Source: JBBROS01 sp965213845 | Lineage (GTDB): Bacteria > Pseudomonadota > Alphaproteobacteria > Acetobacterales > Acetobacteraceae | NCBI GenBank assembly: GCA_965213845.1 | Contig: CBDCAI010000014.1 | Span: 496,001 to 560,000 of the forward strand | DNA length: 64,000 bases | Direction: 5' to 3' | Shown: piece after piece, positions 8,818 through 17,183 of the stretch | Numbering within the stretch: the stretch's first letter is position 1 | Layout of the letters: the number at the start of each line of letters is the position of its first letter | Program-made: the position numbers and the translations under genes | Notes under the pieces: generated by a model | The model's input: only the letters and a program-made list of their open reading frames with translations | Told to the model about the DNA's origin: nothing | The model's database searches: none

Positions 8818-9636
8818 TCACGCGCCCGGCAGCACCGCGCCCTTGAACGTTTCGGTGACCCAGGCCTTCAGGGCCGGGTCCGCGTATGCCCCGGCCAGTT
8901 GGCTGGCCCAGGGCTGCGCCTCGTCGCCCGCCCGCACCACCACCAGGCAGCAATACTGCCGGATCAGCGCCGGGCCGGCCTTCTCCACGATCAGGCTGTC
9001 GCGGATCGGGTCCATGCCCGCCGCCACCGCGTAATTGCCCGTGATCGCCCCCGCATCCACGTCCGGCAGCGACCGCGCGATCTGCGCCGCATCCAGCTCC
9101 AGCAGCTTGATCTCCTTCGGGTTCGACTGGATGTCCAGCACCGTCGAGCGGAAGTCGCCCCCATTGGCCAGCGTGATCAACCCGGCCTCTGCCATCAGCA
9201 CCAGCGCCCGCCCGCCATTCGTCGGGTCGTTCGGGATCGCGACCCGGGCGCCGCGCGGCAGGTCGGCCGCCCGCTTCACCTTGGACGAGAACACCGCCAT
9301 GGCCGTCATCACGGTGCGCCCGACCGGAACCAGGCGATAGGCGCGGTCGCGCACCTGCTGGTCCAGGAACGGCTGATGCTGGTACGTGTTGGCATCGATG
9401 TCGCCGCCCGCCAGCGCCGCGTTCGGCTGGATGAAGTCGGCGAACTCGGTGATCTTCATCACCAGGCCCTGCGGGCGGGTGAGTGCGTCGACCCGCTCCA
9501 GCACCTGCGCGTGCACCCCCGACGTGACGCCGACGCGCAGAGGCCGGCCGGCGGTCCCCACGGCGCCCTGCGCATTTGCCGCGCGGAGGAAGGGCAGGGC
9601 GAGCGGGGCAGCGAGTGCCAGTCGGCGAGTGAGCAT
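8818..9636 (-). CDS. metQ: MetQ/NlpA-family methionine ABC transporter binding protein
   Basis: A 272-residue periplasmic substrate-binding protein of the NlpA family. An export signal (TRRLALAAPLALPFLRAANA) ends in an Ala-x-Ala-like site. There is no lipobox Cys, so it is soluble rather than lipid-anchored. Mature-protein signatures include VGVTSGVHAQVLE, MKITEFADFIQPNAAL, DIDANTYQHQPFLD and the RVAIPNDPTNGGRAL ligand-binding loop, all typical of D/L-methionine binding proteins. It lies downstream of metI on the same strand, separated by 111 bases that hold a palindromic element. No ATPase gene (metN) is adjacent. Confidence 0.88.
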   Translation of the reverse strand: MLTRRLALAAPLALPFLRAANAQGAVGTAGRPLRVGVTSGVHAQVLERVDALTRPQGLVMKITEFADFIQPNAALAGGDIDANTYQHQPFLDQQVRDRAYRLVPVGRTVMTAMAVFSSKVKRAADLPRGARVAIPNDPTNGGRALVLMAEAGLITLANGGDFRSTVLDIQSNPKEIKLLELDAAQIARSLPDVDAGAITGNYAVAAGMDPIRDSLIVEKAGPALIRQYCCLVVVRAGDEAQPWASQLAGAYADPALKAWVTETFKGAVLPGA

Positions 9637-9645
9637 GAGGGTCCC

Positions 9646-9750
9646 TAGAGCGCCATGACTTTGTGTTCTTCACACAAAGTCATAAGGGCGCCCGCAAAAA
9701 ACGAAGACATAGAGTGGAACGACATACCTATCGGATGTCGTCCCGCTCTA
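9646..9750. repeat. 105-bp MITE-like element of two hairpins between metI and metQ
   Basis: The stretch begins TAGAGCG and ends CGCTCTA, giving imperfect terminal inverted repeats of about 16 bases with TA at both ends. Inside are two hairpins. The first has a perfect 12-bp stem (9655-9666 with 9672-9683, loop of 5), extended by GCGCC (9650-9654) pairing with 9687-9691 across a 3-base bulge. The second has a 16-bp stem with two mismatches (9710-9725 with 9735-9750, loop of 9). The stop codon of metI (9748-9750) is the last three bases of the element. It could be a non-autonomous mobile element using a TA target, or a REP-like mRNA-stabilising structure. Confidence 0.6.
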
Positions 9751-10404
9751 ACGGTGCGAGACGCGGCGGACGAGAAGGTCGCCGAGCGATTGCAGTCCTT
9801 GCACCACCAGGATCAGCAGCACAACCACCACCAGCATGACCTCTGGCATGAAGCGCTGGTAGCCGAAGCGGATGCCGAGGTCGCCGAGCCCGCCGCCACC
9901 GACCGCGCCGGCCATGGCGGAGAAGCCGACCAGCGACACCAGCGTGACCGTCACGGCCGCCACCAGCCCGGGTGCCGCTTCCGGCACCAGCACGTGGCGG
10001 ACGATCTGCACCCGTGTGGCCCCCATGGCCTGCGCCGCCTCGATCAATCCGCGATCGACCTCGCGCAACGCCGTCTCGAACAGCCGGGCGATGAAGGCCG
10101 TGGCAGCCAGCGAGAGCGGCACGGCGGCGGCGAGCGTGCCGATGGAGGTGCCGGCCAGCAGCCGGGTGAAGGGCACGATGGCCACCATCAGGATGATGAA
10201 CGGCACCGAACGGACGGCGTTGACGATCAGGCCCAGCGGCCGATTGATCCACGGAGCCGACGCGATATGGCCGGCCCCCGTCACCAGCAGCAGCAGGGCC
10301 AGGGGCAGGCCCAGAATGACGGCGATCCCTGCCGCGATGCCGACCATGGCCGCCGTCTGCCCGAAGGCCTCGATGAGCAGGGATCGCAGGGCAGGGGACA
10401 GCAT
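9748..10404 (-). CDS. metI: Methionine ABC transporter permease MetI
   Basis: A 218-residue inner-membrane permease with about five to six transmembrane helices. Characteristic features are VRSVPFIILMVAIVPFTRLLAGTSIG, the EAA-loop region ETALREVDRGLIEAAQAMGATRVQIVRHVLVPEAAPGL that contacts the ATPase, and the C-terminal GAVGGGGLGDLGIRFGYQRF typical of MetI. Together with MetQ it should import methionine. The usual third gene, metN, is neither between them nor upstream, where hfq is divergent at 10589. The ATPase must then be encoded elsewhere or shared. The stop codon is contributed by the adjacent palindromic element. Confidence 0.88.
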   Translation of the reverse strand: MLSPALRSLLIEAFGQTAAMVGIAAGIAVILGLPLALLLLVTGAGHIASAPWINRPLGLIVNAVRSVPFIILMVAIVPFTRLLAGTSIGTLAAAVPLSLAATAFIARLFETALREVDRGLIEAAQAMGATRVQIVRHVLVPEAAPGLVAAVTVTLVSLVGFSAMAGAVGGGGLGDLGIRFGYQRFMPEVMLVVVVLLILVVQGLQSLGDLLVRRVSHR

Positions 10405-10588
10405 CCGGGCATCCTAGCGCACCGGGGACCCCGCCTCCAGGCAAGTGGCATCTCCAGGCAAGCGGCTTTGCCAGCCGCGGCCCGTCGGCTACAAGGGTTG
10501 GGCCGTCCGCATGGAGACGGGTAAAACTCCGGATGATCATCCCCATTCTTTCGTGGGACGACGCCGGACAACAAGAAGGACAATCAAC

Positions 10589-10864
10589 GTGGCCGAAAAA
10601 GCCCAGAATGTTCAGGATGTCTTCCTGAACCATGTCCGCAAGGCCAAGACCCCCGTCACCGTCTTCCTGGTGAACGGCGTCAAGCTTCAGGGCATCATCA
10701 CTTGGTTCGACAACTTCTCCGTCCTGCTGCGCCGCGACGGTCATACGCAGCTGGTGTACAAGCATGCCATCAGCACCGTGATGCCGGGGGCGCCCATCCA
10801 GCTGTTCGACCCGACGAAGGTCGAAGTCCCGCAGGAGGTTGCCACTGCCGAAGCGACCGCATGA
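10589..10864 (+). CDS. hfq: RNA chaperone Hfq
   Basis: A 91-residue Sm-like protein that forms a hexameric ring and promotes pairing of small RNAs with mRNAs. The Sm1 motif reads VFLVNGVKLQGIITWFDNFS with LLRRDG, and the Sm2 motif is YKHAISTV, both canonical. The Gln of NVQDVF and the Lys of YKH (poly-U pocket) are present. The GTG start at 10589 is supported by an AAGAAGGA ribosome site 8 bases upstream (10573-10580) and by the usual family N-terminus; an open frame further upstream is not family-like. The acidic, Ala-rich tail is short. hflX overlaps its 3' end, the common alphaproteobacterial pairing. Confidence 0.95.
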   Translation: MAEKAQNVQDVFLNHVRKAKTPVTVFLVNGVKLQGIITWFDNFSVLLRRDGHTQLVYKHAISTVMPGAPIQLFDPTKVEVPQEVATAEATA

Positions 10865-12137
10865 CGCCACGGCCGCGCCGACGCGCGCGGCCGTCATCCT
10901 GCCCTGGGAAAAGCCCGGCCGTGCCGACGCCACCCGTGCCGCAGAGGCACAGGTGGCCGAGGCGGTCGGCCTGGCCGCGTCGATCGGCCTGGTCGCGGTG
11001 CACAGCGCCATCGTCCCGCTGCGCGCCCGCCGGTCCTCGACCCTGCTGGGCGAGGGCCAGGTCGAGAACCTGGGCCATGCCATCAAGACGGAAGAGGTGA
11101 CGGTCGCGGTCGTCGACGCGCAGCTCAGCCCGGTGCAGCAGCGCAACCTGGAGCGCGCCTGGGACTGCAAGGTCATCGACCGCACCGGCCTCATCCTCGA
11201 CATCTTCGGCGAACGCGCCCGCACCCGGGAAGGGGCTTTGCAGGTCGAACTGGCGCATCTGGACTACCAGCGCAGCCGCCTCGTCCGATCCTGGACCCAT
11301 CTCGAGCGGCAGCGGGGCGGCTTCGGCTTCCTGGGCGGCCCCGGCGAAACCCAAATCGAGGCGGACCGGCGGCTGATCGTGGACCGCATCGTGCGCCTGA
11401 AGAAGGAACTGGAGGGCGTGCGCCGCACCCGCGGCCTGCATCGCTCGGCCCGCAGCCGGGTGCCCTACCCCGTCGTGGCGCTGGTGGGCTACACCAATGC
11501 CGGGAAGTCCACCCTGTTCAATGCCCTGACCGGGGCTGCGGTGCATGCGCAGGACCAGCTGTTCGCGACGCTCGACCCGACGATGCGCGGGCTCGACCTG
11601 CCGTCCGGCCGCCGCGTGATCCTGTCCGACACCGTGGGCTTCATCAGCGACCTGCCGACGGAGCTGGTGGCCGCCTTCCGCGCCACGCTGGAGGAGGTGG
11701 CGGAGGCGGACGTCATCCTGCACGTGCGGGACATCGCCCACCCCGACACCACGGCGCAGCGCAACGACGTCATTCAGGTGCTGGACGGCATGGTGCGCGA
11801 CGGCGCGCTGGACCCGGCCTGGCCGTCCCGCACCATTGAGGTGATGAACAAGGCCGATCTGCTCGGCGGCCCCGAGCAGATCCCGCTGCGGGAGGGCTGC
11901 GTCCCGGTCTCGGCCCTGACCGGCGCCGGTCTGGCCCCGCTGCAGCAGGCGATGGAGGACCGGATCTCCGCAGGGATGGTGGTCGCCGACTACGTGCTCC
12001 CCGCCTCGGATGGCGCGCGCCTGGCCTGGTTGTACCAGCATGGCGAGGTGCTGGCGCGGGCGGATGGGGATGACGGGCTGCACCTGCGTGTCCGCATGCT
12101 GCCGGCCGACCGCGCCCGGTTCGAGCGCGAGGCATGA
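10839..12137 (+). CDS. hflX: GTPase HflX
   Basis: A 432-residue ribosome-associated GTPase involved in rescue or splitting of stalled ribosomes. The N-terminal HflX domain includes VAVVDAQLSPVQQRNLERAW and RTGLILDIFGERA. A helical linker with GPGETQIEADRRLI leads into the G domain with P-loop GYTNAGKSTLFN (about residue 212) and switch/G3 DTVGFISDLP. It overlaps the end of hfq by 26 bases, so translation is probably coupled. There is no usable ATG near the expected N-terminus: the frame opens with TTG at 10839, immediately against an AGGAGG (10833-10838). A CTG at 10845 has better spacing (6 bases). The true start is therefore uncertain by two codons. Confidence 0.92.
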   Translation: MPLPKRPHDATAAPTRAAVILPWEKPGRADATRAAEAQVAEAVGLAASIGLVAVHSAIVPLRARRSSTLLGEGQVENLGHAIKTEEVTVAVVDAQLSPVQQRNLERAWDCKVIDRTGLILDIFGERARTREGALQVELAHLDYQRSRLVRSWTHLERQRGGFGFLGGPGETQIEADRRLIVDRIVRLKKELEGVRRTRGLHRSARSRVPYPVVALVGYTNAGKSTLFNALTGAAVHAQDQLFATLDPTMRGLDLPSGRRVILSDTVGFISDLPTELVAAFRATLEEVAEADVILHVRDIAHPDTTAQRNDVIQVLDGMVRDGALDPAWPSRTIEVMNKADLLGGPEQIPLREGCVPVSALTGAGLAPLQQAMEDRISAGMVVADYVLPASDGARLAWLYQHGEVLARADGDDGLHLRVRMLPADRARFEREA

Positions 12138-12973
12138 CGGCGACCGGCGCATTCGATGCGGCGGGGCTGGAGGCGGTGGTCCAGCTGGTGCGCGCCGTCG
12201 CCCGGGCCGAGATCATGCCGCGCTTCCGCAAGCTGGGCGCCGGCGACGTGCTGACCAAGTCGGGCCCGCTCGACCTCGTCACCATCGCCGACGAGGAGGC
12301 GGAGGCGCGGCTGGCGACCGGGCTCGGGCGGCTGTTCCCGGGCTGCCTTATCGTCGGAGAGGAAGCCGCCACCCGCGACCCGGCGCTGATGAACGGGATC
12401 GGCACGGCGCCGCTGTGCTTCATCCTCGACCCGATCGACGGCACGTTCAACTATGCCTCCGGCCTGCCGCTGTTCGGCGTGATCGTGGCCGTGGTGCAGG
12501 CCGGGCGCACCGTCGCATCCGTGATCCACGACCCGGTGGGCGACGATACGGCGCTGGCGCTGGCCGGGCAGGGGGCCTGGATGCAGTCGGCCGATGGCAC
12601 GCGGGTGCCCCTGCACGTGGCCGCGCCCGCGCCGCTGAGCGGCCTGTCCGGCAGCGTGTCGTGGCGGTTCATGCCGGAGCCGCGCCGCAGCCGCGTGTGT
12701 GCCCGGCTGCCGCGCGTGGCCGCCTCATCCGACTACCGCTGCTCCGCGCATCAGTACCGGCTGGTGGCGGCCGGGCATATCCATTACTGCATCTACAACC
12801 GGTTGCTGCCCTGGGACCACGCCGCCGGCGTGCTGCTGCATCAGGAGGCCGGGGGCTACTCGGCCCTGCTGGACGGATCACCCTACACGCCGCTGCCCAG
12901 CGATGCCGGCCTGATCTGCGCGCCGGACCGGGCCAGCTGGCAGGCGCTGTATGACGGCTTGTTCGGGGAGTAG
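12134..12973 (+). CDS. Inositol monophosphatase-family phosphatase
   Basis: A 279-residue Mg-dependent, Li-sensitive-type phosphatase. Metal-binding motifs are visible: VGEEAA (about residue 75), FILDPIDGTFNYASGLPLFG (about residues 96-115) and the second-domain PWDHAAGVLLHQEAGG (about residue 225). Family members hydrolyse inositol-1-phosphate, histidinol phosphate or 3'-phosphoadenosine phosphate, and the sequence alone does not decide between them. Its ATG overlaps the hflX stop (ATGA), so it is the last gene of an hfq-hflX-phosphatase unit. It is the last intact gene before the mobile-element debris. Confidence 0.85.
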   Translation: MTATGAFDAAGLEAVVQLVRAVARAEIMPRFRKLGAGDVLTKSGPLDLVTIADEEAEARLATGLGRLFPGCLIVGEEAATRDPALMNGIGTAPLCFILDPIDGTFNYASGLPLFGVIVAVVQAGRTVASVIHDPVGDDTALALAGQGAWMQSADGTRVPLHVAAPAPLSGLSGSVSWRFMPEPRRSRVCARLPRVAASSDYRCSAHQYRLVAAGHIHYCIYNRLLPWDHAAGVLLHQEAGGYSALLDGSPYTPLPSDAGLICAPDRASWQALYDGLFGE

Positions 12974-13431
12974 GCCATGACCCAACACTCGTGTCATCAG
13001 CCGCCACTTCAATCGACTCAACAGCGCGGTGCCGACAGCGCGGATTGAACTGCTGAAGCCATCCATTATCGTCGACTTCGATCACGATTTGTTCTGGGAA
13101 TGCTGACCTAAGACAAGAACCCTGCTTGACGAGTTGGGAGGATCAGAGGCGGCAGTATCACATGTAATTTGAGCACGGGACGGCTTCGAACAAAGGCAAT
13201 AAGGCGGCTCCCGATCCAGCCCGCGATGCAATACGGCCCGTATACCCTGTCGAGACTGCAATCGGTGTTGTTGCGGCTGGCGTCGTGGGTGGACTCGGGG
13301 CTGCCGCTCGCGCTGTCGGCAACGGCAGATCCGAAGCTCTCGAGCCGTGTCGCGATCTCGCGCACGGTGAGGCCCGTGCCGACCATGCCTCGCGCATCCA
13401 CACTCTCGCCTGATCAAAGTGGCGGCTGCCA
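12974..13431. other. Gene-poor stretch with degraded sequence left of the transposon
   Basis: About 460 bases between the phosphatase and the DUF1272 remnant with no intact gene. Base composition is visibly less G+C-rich and less codon-structured than the flanks. Several short frames exist on both strands, but none looks like a known protein apart from a short resolvase-like scrap at 13342-13401. It looks like the residue of earlier insertions and deletions. Confidence 0.55.
13342..13401 (-). pseudogene. Possible scrap of a Tn3-type resolvase C-terminus
   Basis: About 18 codons read ARGMVGTGLTVREIATRL. This closely parallels the resolvase C-terminal helix-turn-helix start, ARGMITKGLTVREAATRL, of the intact tnpR in this window. 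The frame is closed by a stop 5 codons upstream and diverges straight after, so only a fragment is left. It is too short for a firm assignment but suggests an older, different Tn3-family insertion. Confidence 0.35.
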
Positions 13432-13632
13432 GCCGCGCGGATCTGCAGCTTCGAGTGCACCTTCTGCGCCGAATGCGTGGAGCACCGCCTGGGCGGGCGC
13501 TGCCCCACCTGCGGCGGCGACTTCGTCCCCAGACCGGTCCGCCGCCCCGACTGGCTGGCGCGCTTCCCGGCCGCGAGCGACCGCACCGTGAAGCCGCACC
13601 CCGCCTGCCACGCCGTGTCCCGGACGGGTTGA
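13432..13632 (+). pseudogene. 3' fragment of a DUF1272 gene
   Basis: The frame reads RICSFECTFCAECVEHRLGG and then CPTCGGDFVPRPVRRP before a TGA at 13630. These cysteine pairs and the flanking residues match the second half of DUF1272, a small Cys-rich, probably zinc-binding family of unknown function. The N-terminal half with the first cysteine cluster is missing: sequence before about 13432 is unrelated. The gene was therefore truncated at its 5' end, probably by the events that left the adjacent debris. Confidence 0.65.
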
Positions 13633-13666
13633 ACAGGGCGGCACCGCCCGCCGGGATCGGGCGAGA

Positions 13667-13789
13667 TCAGGCTGCCGGAGTTTGACGCCAGTCAACGCTC
13701 AGCTCGTCACGGAAGCCGAAGCGCAGGAGGTGGCGCGCGACGACATCCTCGAGCCGGGCCAAAGCGTCCGGGGTCTCGGCGGCCACATG
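13667..13789 (-). pseudogene. 3' part of a DUF2218 gene cut by the Tn3-family transposon
   Basis: These bases encode HVAAETPDALARLEDVVARH and the rest of the C-terminus, ending in a TGA at 13667. This is the C-terminal half of DUF2218, a small alpha/beta family often found near siderophore-interacting proteins. The 5' half lies 7.5 kb away at 21283-21461 on the same strand. Joining the halves through one copy of the target duplication (ACATG, 13785-13789) gives an unbroken 98-codon frame reading QMH-VAAETPD at the junction. The gene was thus intact when the transposon landed and has not decayed since. Confidence 0.88.
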
Positions 13790-13827
13790 GGGGTCACAAC
13801 ACGAAAGTGCTCTGAGCGTCCGGTTCG
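13790..13827 (+). repeat. Left terminal inverted repeat of the Tn3-family transposon
   Basis: 38 bases starting GGGGTCACAACACGAAAG. They match the right end at about 33 of 38 positions, with differences at positions 8-9, 28 and near the inner edge. The GGGG start is typical of the family. Confidence 0.88.
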
Positions 13828-13845
13828 CGCGAACAACGCAAGAAC

Positions 13846-15542
13846 TCACGCGGCCAGCATTGAGGGCTTTTCGCGCAGCGGCCTGAGCAGACCCGGCGTG
13901 GGTTGTGCGTCGTCGGTCCAGATGTAGTCGCCGGTCAAGCTGATGTGCTCCCAGCCGAGTGGTGCCACATGCCGTAGGAGCGCTGGTGACGGCGCGCCCA
14001 TCTGATGGCCGAGTGTGTCAAAGGCGGCCTGTAGATACCGCGTGTTCCACAGGATCACGGTGGCGACTAGCAGGTTGAGTCCCGAGGCGCGGTATACCTG
14101 GTTTTCAAACGAACGGTCTCGCAGTTCGCCCAGGCGGTGGAAGAAGATCGCGCGCGCCAACGCGTTGCGGGCCTCGCCCTTATTTAGCCCGGCGTTGGCG
14201 CGGCGGCGTAGCGCGGGATCGCGGATCCAATCGAGGGTGAACAGGGTCCGTTCGATCCGGCCAATTTCGCGCAGAGCGACGGCCAGCCCATTCTGTCGCG
14301 GGTAAGCAGACAGGCGTTGGAGCATTCCGGAGGCGCTCGCGTGACCGGAGCCGACCGAGACGGCAAGACGCAGTGCCTCGTCCCAGTGGGCCGCCAGGTG
14401 GTCCACATCGATCGTGCCGCCCACCATCGCGCCAAGTGCATCAGGTATGGCCTGGCCGCGAAAGGCGTACAGCTTGCGGTCCTTCAGGTCCCGCAGGCGG
14501 GGCGCGAACCGATATCCGAGCAGGGTGAGGAGACCGAATACCTGGTCTGTAGCGCCGCCAGTGTCGGTGTAATGCTCGGTGATCCGTAAGCCCGTTTGGT
14601 GTTGGAGGAGACCATCGAGCACGTGCGGCGCCTCCGACGCAGTCGCCGCTATGACCTTGGTGTGAAACGGCCCGAACTGGTCGGAGATGTGGGTGTAGAA
14701 CGCGACGCCAGGCTCATTGCCGTGACGCGCGTTGATGTCGCCCAGCGCCTCGCCGCGTCCGCCGGCGCGGAAGAACTGACCGTCGGAGCTGGACGTGCCG
14801 CCGTCACCCCATATTCGGGCGAGCGGCAAGGCGCGGTGCGCGTCGATGATCCGCGCGAGCGCCGCCGTGTAGCATTCCTCGCGCACATGCCAGTCATGGA
14901 TCCAGGCGAGTTGGCGCAGCGTTGCGCCGCGACAAGCTTCCGACATCCGGGTCAGGCCAAGATTGATGCCGTCTGCGAGAACCGTGGTGAGCAGCGCCGA
15001 GCGATCGTCGGGGCCTCGCCCGCTGCGCTGATGGGTGAAGCATTCCGAAAAGCCGGTCCATCGATCGACCTCCAGAAGCAGATTGGTGATCTTGATCCGT
15101 GGTAGCAGATCGTAGGCGGCCTGCGCCAACGGCCTAGCCTCAGGCGGTTCCTCCGCCTTCAGCGGCGTGACCCTCAGCACGCCGGCGTCCAGCGTCGCGT
15201 CGTGTAGCGTGCCAGCTTTAGCGCGCGCGGCCACGTCCGCCATCGCATCCGCCAAGGACGCCTGCCGAATGGCGAGATACCCCGCCGGGTCCTCGGCGAC
15301 GCCGACCGGCAGCGGCCCCTCGGCACGCAGCGCGGCGAAGGTCGGCTTTGGTAACAGGCAGTGCTCGAAATTGCGGTACCGCCGGCTGCCATGAACCCAG
15401 ATATCGCCGGCGCGCAGTCGATCGCGAAGTTCAGACAGCACGCACACCTCCCAGGCCCGGCGATCTGGCTTGCCGTCCGCGTCCAGCACGAAAGGGCGCC
15501 AGCCTCTGCGAATAAACGCGATCGGCGCCGCCGTGGGCAGGG
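13846..15542 (-). pseudogene. tnpA: Tn3-family transposase TnpA, 3' (C-terminal) part
   Basis: This holds the last 563 codons of TnpA plus one copy of the IS target site. The part reads from LPTAAPIAFIRRGWRPFVL to the stop at 13846. It includes the DDE catalytic core: the first Asp in IWGDGGTSSSDGQ, the second in the FYTHISDQFGPFHTKV region, and the Glu region LNKGEARNALARAIFFHRLG near the C-terminus. The piece has no start of its own; upstream codons as far as about 15804 belong to the inserted IS21-family element. Joined to 18070-19350 the frame is continuous and gives a 990-residue protein, the normal length for the family. Confidence 0.9.
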
Positions 15543-15641
15543 TGGCTTTGCTATCGAACTTTGGCCCAGAGTGCTGACGGATTTTGGCCCAGCGTCCGTC
15601 CCTCAACCTAGGGTCTGCCCGGTTCTGCCGGGAGGCTCGGA

Positions 15642-17183
15642 GTGGATTGGAAAGCCAAAGTGGAATTGTTCGAGCAGCTCCGTCAGGAGCATGAGTTTGG
15701 GGTTGGCACGATCTCCGGTGTTGCGGCGAAGTTCGGCGTGCATCGTCGGATGGTGCGGCAGGCGATTGCGGGTGCGCTGCCGCCGGCGCATCGCTACCCG
15801 ACACGGATCAAGCCCAAGCTGGATGGGGTCGCGGCCTTCATCGACCAGGTGCTGGACGAGGATCTGCGAGCCCCGCGCAAGCAGCGGCATACGGCGCGGC
15901 GGATCTATCGTCGGATTCTGACGGAGTTCCCGGACGCCGGGCTCGCTGAGTCGACGGTGCGCAATCACGTGCGGGCCCGTAAGCGTGCGATTGGCTTGGT
16001 CCAGCGCGAGACGTTCGTGCCGCAGAGCTACGTGCGGGGCCACGAGGCCCAGGTGGATTGGTATGAGGCCTGGGCGGACATTGGCGGTGAGCGGACTAAG
16101 GTTCAGGTGTTCGCGATGCGATCGATGGCCAGCGGGGCGGCGTTTCACCGCGGCTACCTGCACGCGACGCAGCAGGCGTTCCTGGAGGCGCACGAGCACG
16201 CGTTCGCCTACTTCGGCGGGGTGTTCCGGCTGTTGCGCTACGACAACCTGGCCAGCGCCGTGCGCAAGATCCTGCGGGGGCACCGGCGGGAGGAGACGGT
16301 CCGGTTTGTGGCCTTCCGGTCGCATTGGCGGTTCACGGCGGAGTTCTGCACCCCGGGCGAGGGTCATGAGAAAGGCGGCGTGGAGGGCGAGGGCGGCTAC
16401 TTCCGCCGCAACCACCTCGTCCCGGTGCCCGGTGTCGCCGACCTCGACGCGCTGAACGCCTTTCTGCTGACGGGATGCCGTGCAGACGAGGCGCGGGTCT
16501 TGGACGGGCGCACGGAGCCGGTTGGCGTGGCGATGGTGGCCGAGCGCGATCACCTGTCGGCGCGCGTGCCGGAGGGGTTCGACCTGGCGGACGTGACGTT
16601 TCCGCTGGTGGACAAGCAGGGCTGCGCGATGGTCAAGACCAACGCCTACTCGGTGCCGGTCCACGCGGGCAGCCGGGTGGAAGCGCGTGCCTACCCGCTG
16701 CACGTTGAACTCTGGCACGCTGGGCGCAGGGTCGCCCGCCACGAGCGTTGCCACAGCCGTCGCCAGCTCGTGCTGGACCTCGAGCATTACCTTGACGTGC
16801 TGAGCCACAAGCCCGGCGCGTTTGCCGGGTCCAAGCCGCTGGCGCAGTGGCGCGAGGCCGGCCGCTGGCCGCCCTGCTACGACGAGCTCTGGACACGGCT
16901 GTTGACCCGGCACGGCAAGCAGAACGGCACCCGCGCCATGGTGGCAGTGGTGGGGCTGGGGCGGGAGTTCGGCCATGACGCGCTGCGCATCGCGATCACC
17001 ACGGCGGTGTCGCTTGGCGCCTGCGACGTGGCGGCGGTGCGGTATCTGCTGACGGAGGCAGTGCTGCGCAAAAGCCCACCTGCCGAAATCGATGTCGGCG
17101 CCTTGGCGCGTTACGACCGGCCGATGCCAACGATGGCCGAGTATGACGTGCTGCTGTCCGCTCCCTGCGCAGGCACCGCATGA
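15642..17183 (+). CDS. istA: IS21-family transposase IstA
   Basis: A 513-residue transposase. An N-terminal helix-turn-helix (GTISGVAAKFGVHRRMVRQA, about residues 22-41) is followed by the DDE integrase core: Asp in HEAQVDWYEAW (about residue 135), Asp in LLRYDNLASAV (about residue 200) and Glu in GHEKGGVEGEGGYFRRN (about residue 250). The C-terminus carries the Mu-type beta domain. The GTG start at 15642 has a GGGAGG ribosome site about 8 bases upstream. It overlaps istB by 4 bases. IstA binds the repeated end sequences and catalyses strand transfer; all three catalytic residues look present. Confidence 0.93.
   Translation: MDWKAKVELFEQLRQEHEFGVGTISGVAAKFGVHRRMVRQAIAGALPPAHRYPTRIKPKLDGVAAFIDQVLDEDLRAPRKQRHTARRIYRRILTEFPDAGLAESTVRNHVRARKRAIGLVQRETFVPQSYVRGHEAQVDWYEAWADIGGERTKVQVFAMRSMASGAAFHRGYLHATQQAFLEAHEHAFAYFGGVFRLLRYDNLASAVRKILRGHRREETVRFVAFRSHWRFTAEFCTPGEGHEKGGVEGEGGYFRRNHLVPVPGVADLDALNAFLLTGCRADEARVLDGRTEPVGVAMVAERDHLSARVPEGFDLADVTFPLVDKQGCAMVKTNAYSVPVHAGSRVEARAYPLHVELWHAGRRVARHERCHSRRQLVLDLEHYLDVLSHKPGAFAGSKPLAQWREAGRWPPCYDELWTRLLTRHGKQNGTRAMVAVVGLGREFGHDALRIAITTAVSLGACDVAAVRYLLTEAVLRKSPPAEIDVGALARYDRPMPTMAEYDVLLSAPCAGTA

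Noticed and set aside
13667..13849. A 60-residue protein starting at a GTG inside the transposon end
   Set aside because: Its first 20 residues translate the terminal repeat; the rest is the C-terminus of the split DUF2218 gene.
13846..15804. TnpA C-terminal part as a gene starting at 15804
   Set aside because: Codons from about 15804 to 15543 belong to the IS21-family element and encode no transposase sequence; the reading frame only becomes TnpA at the IS boundary.
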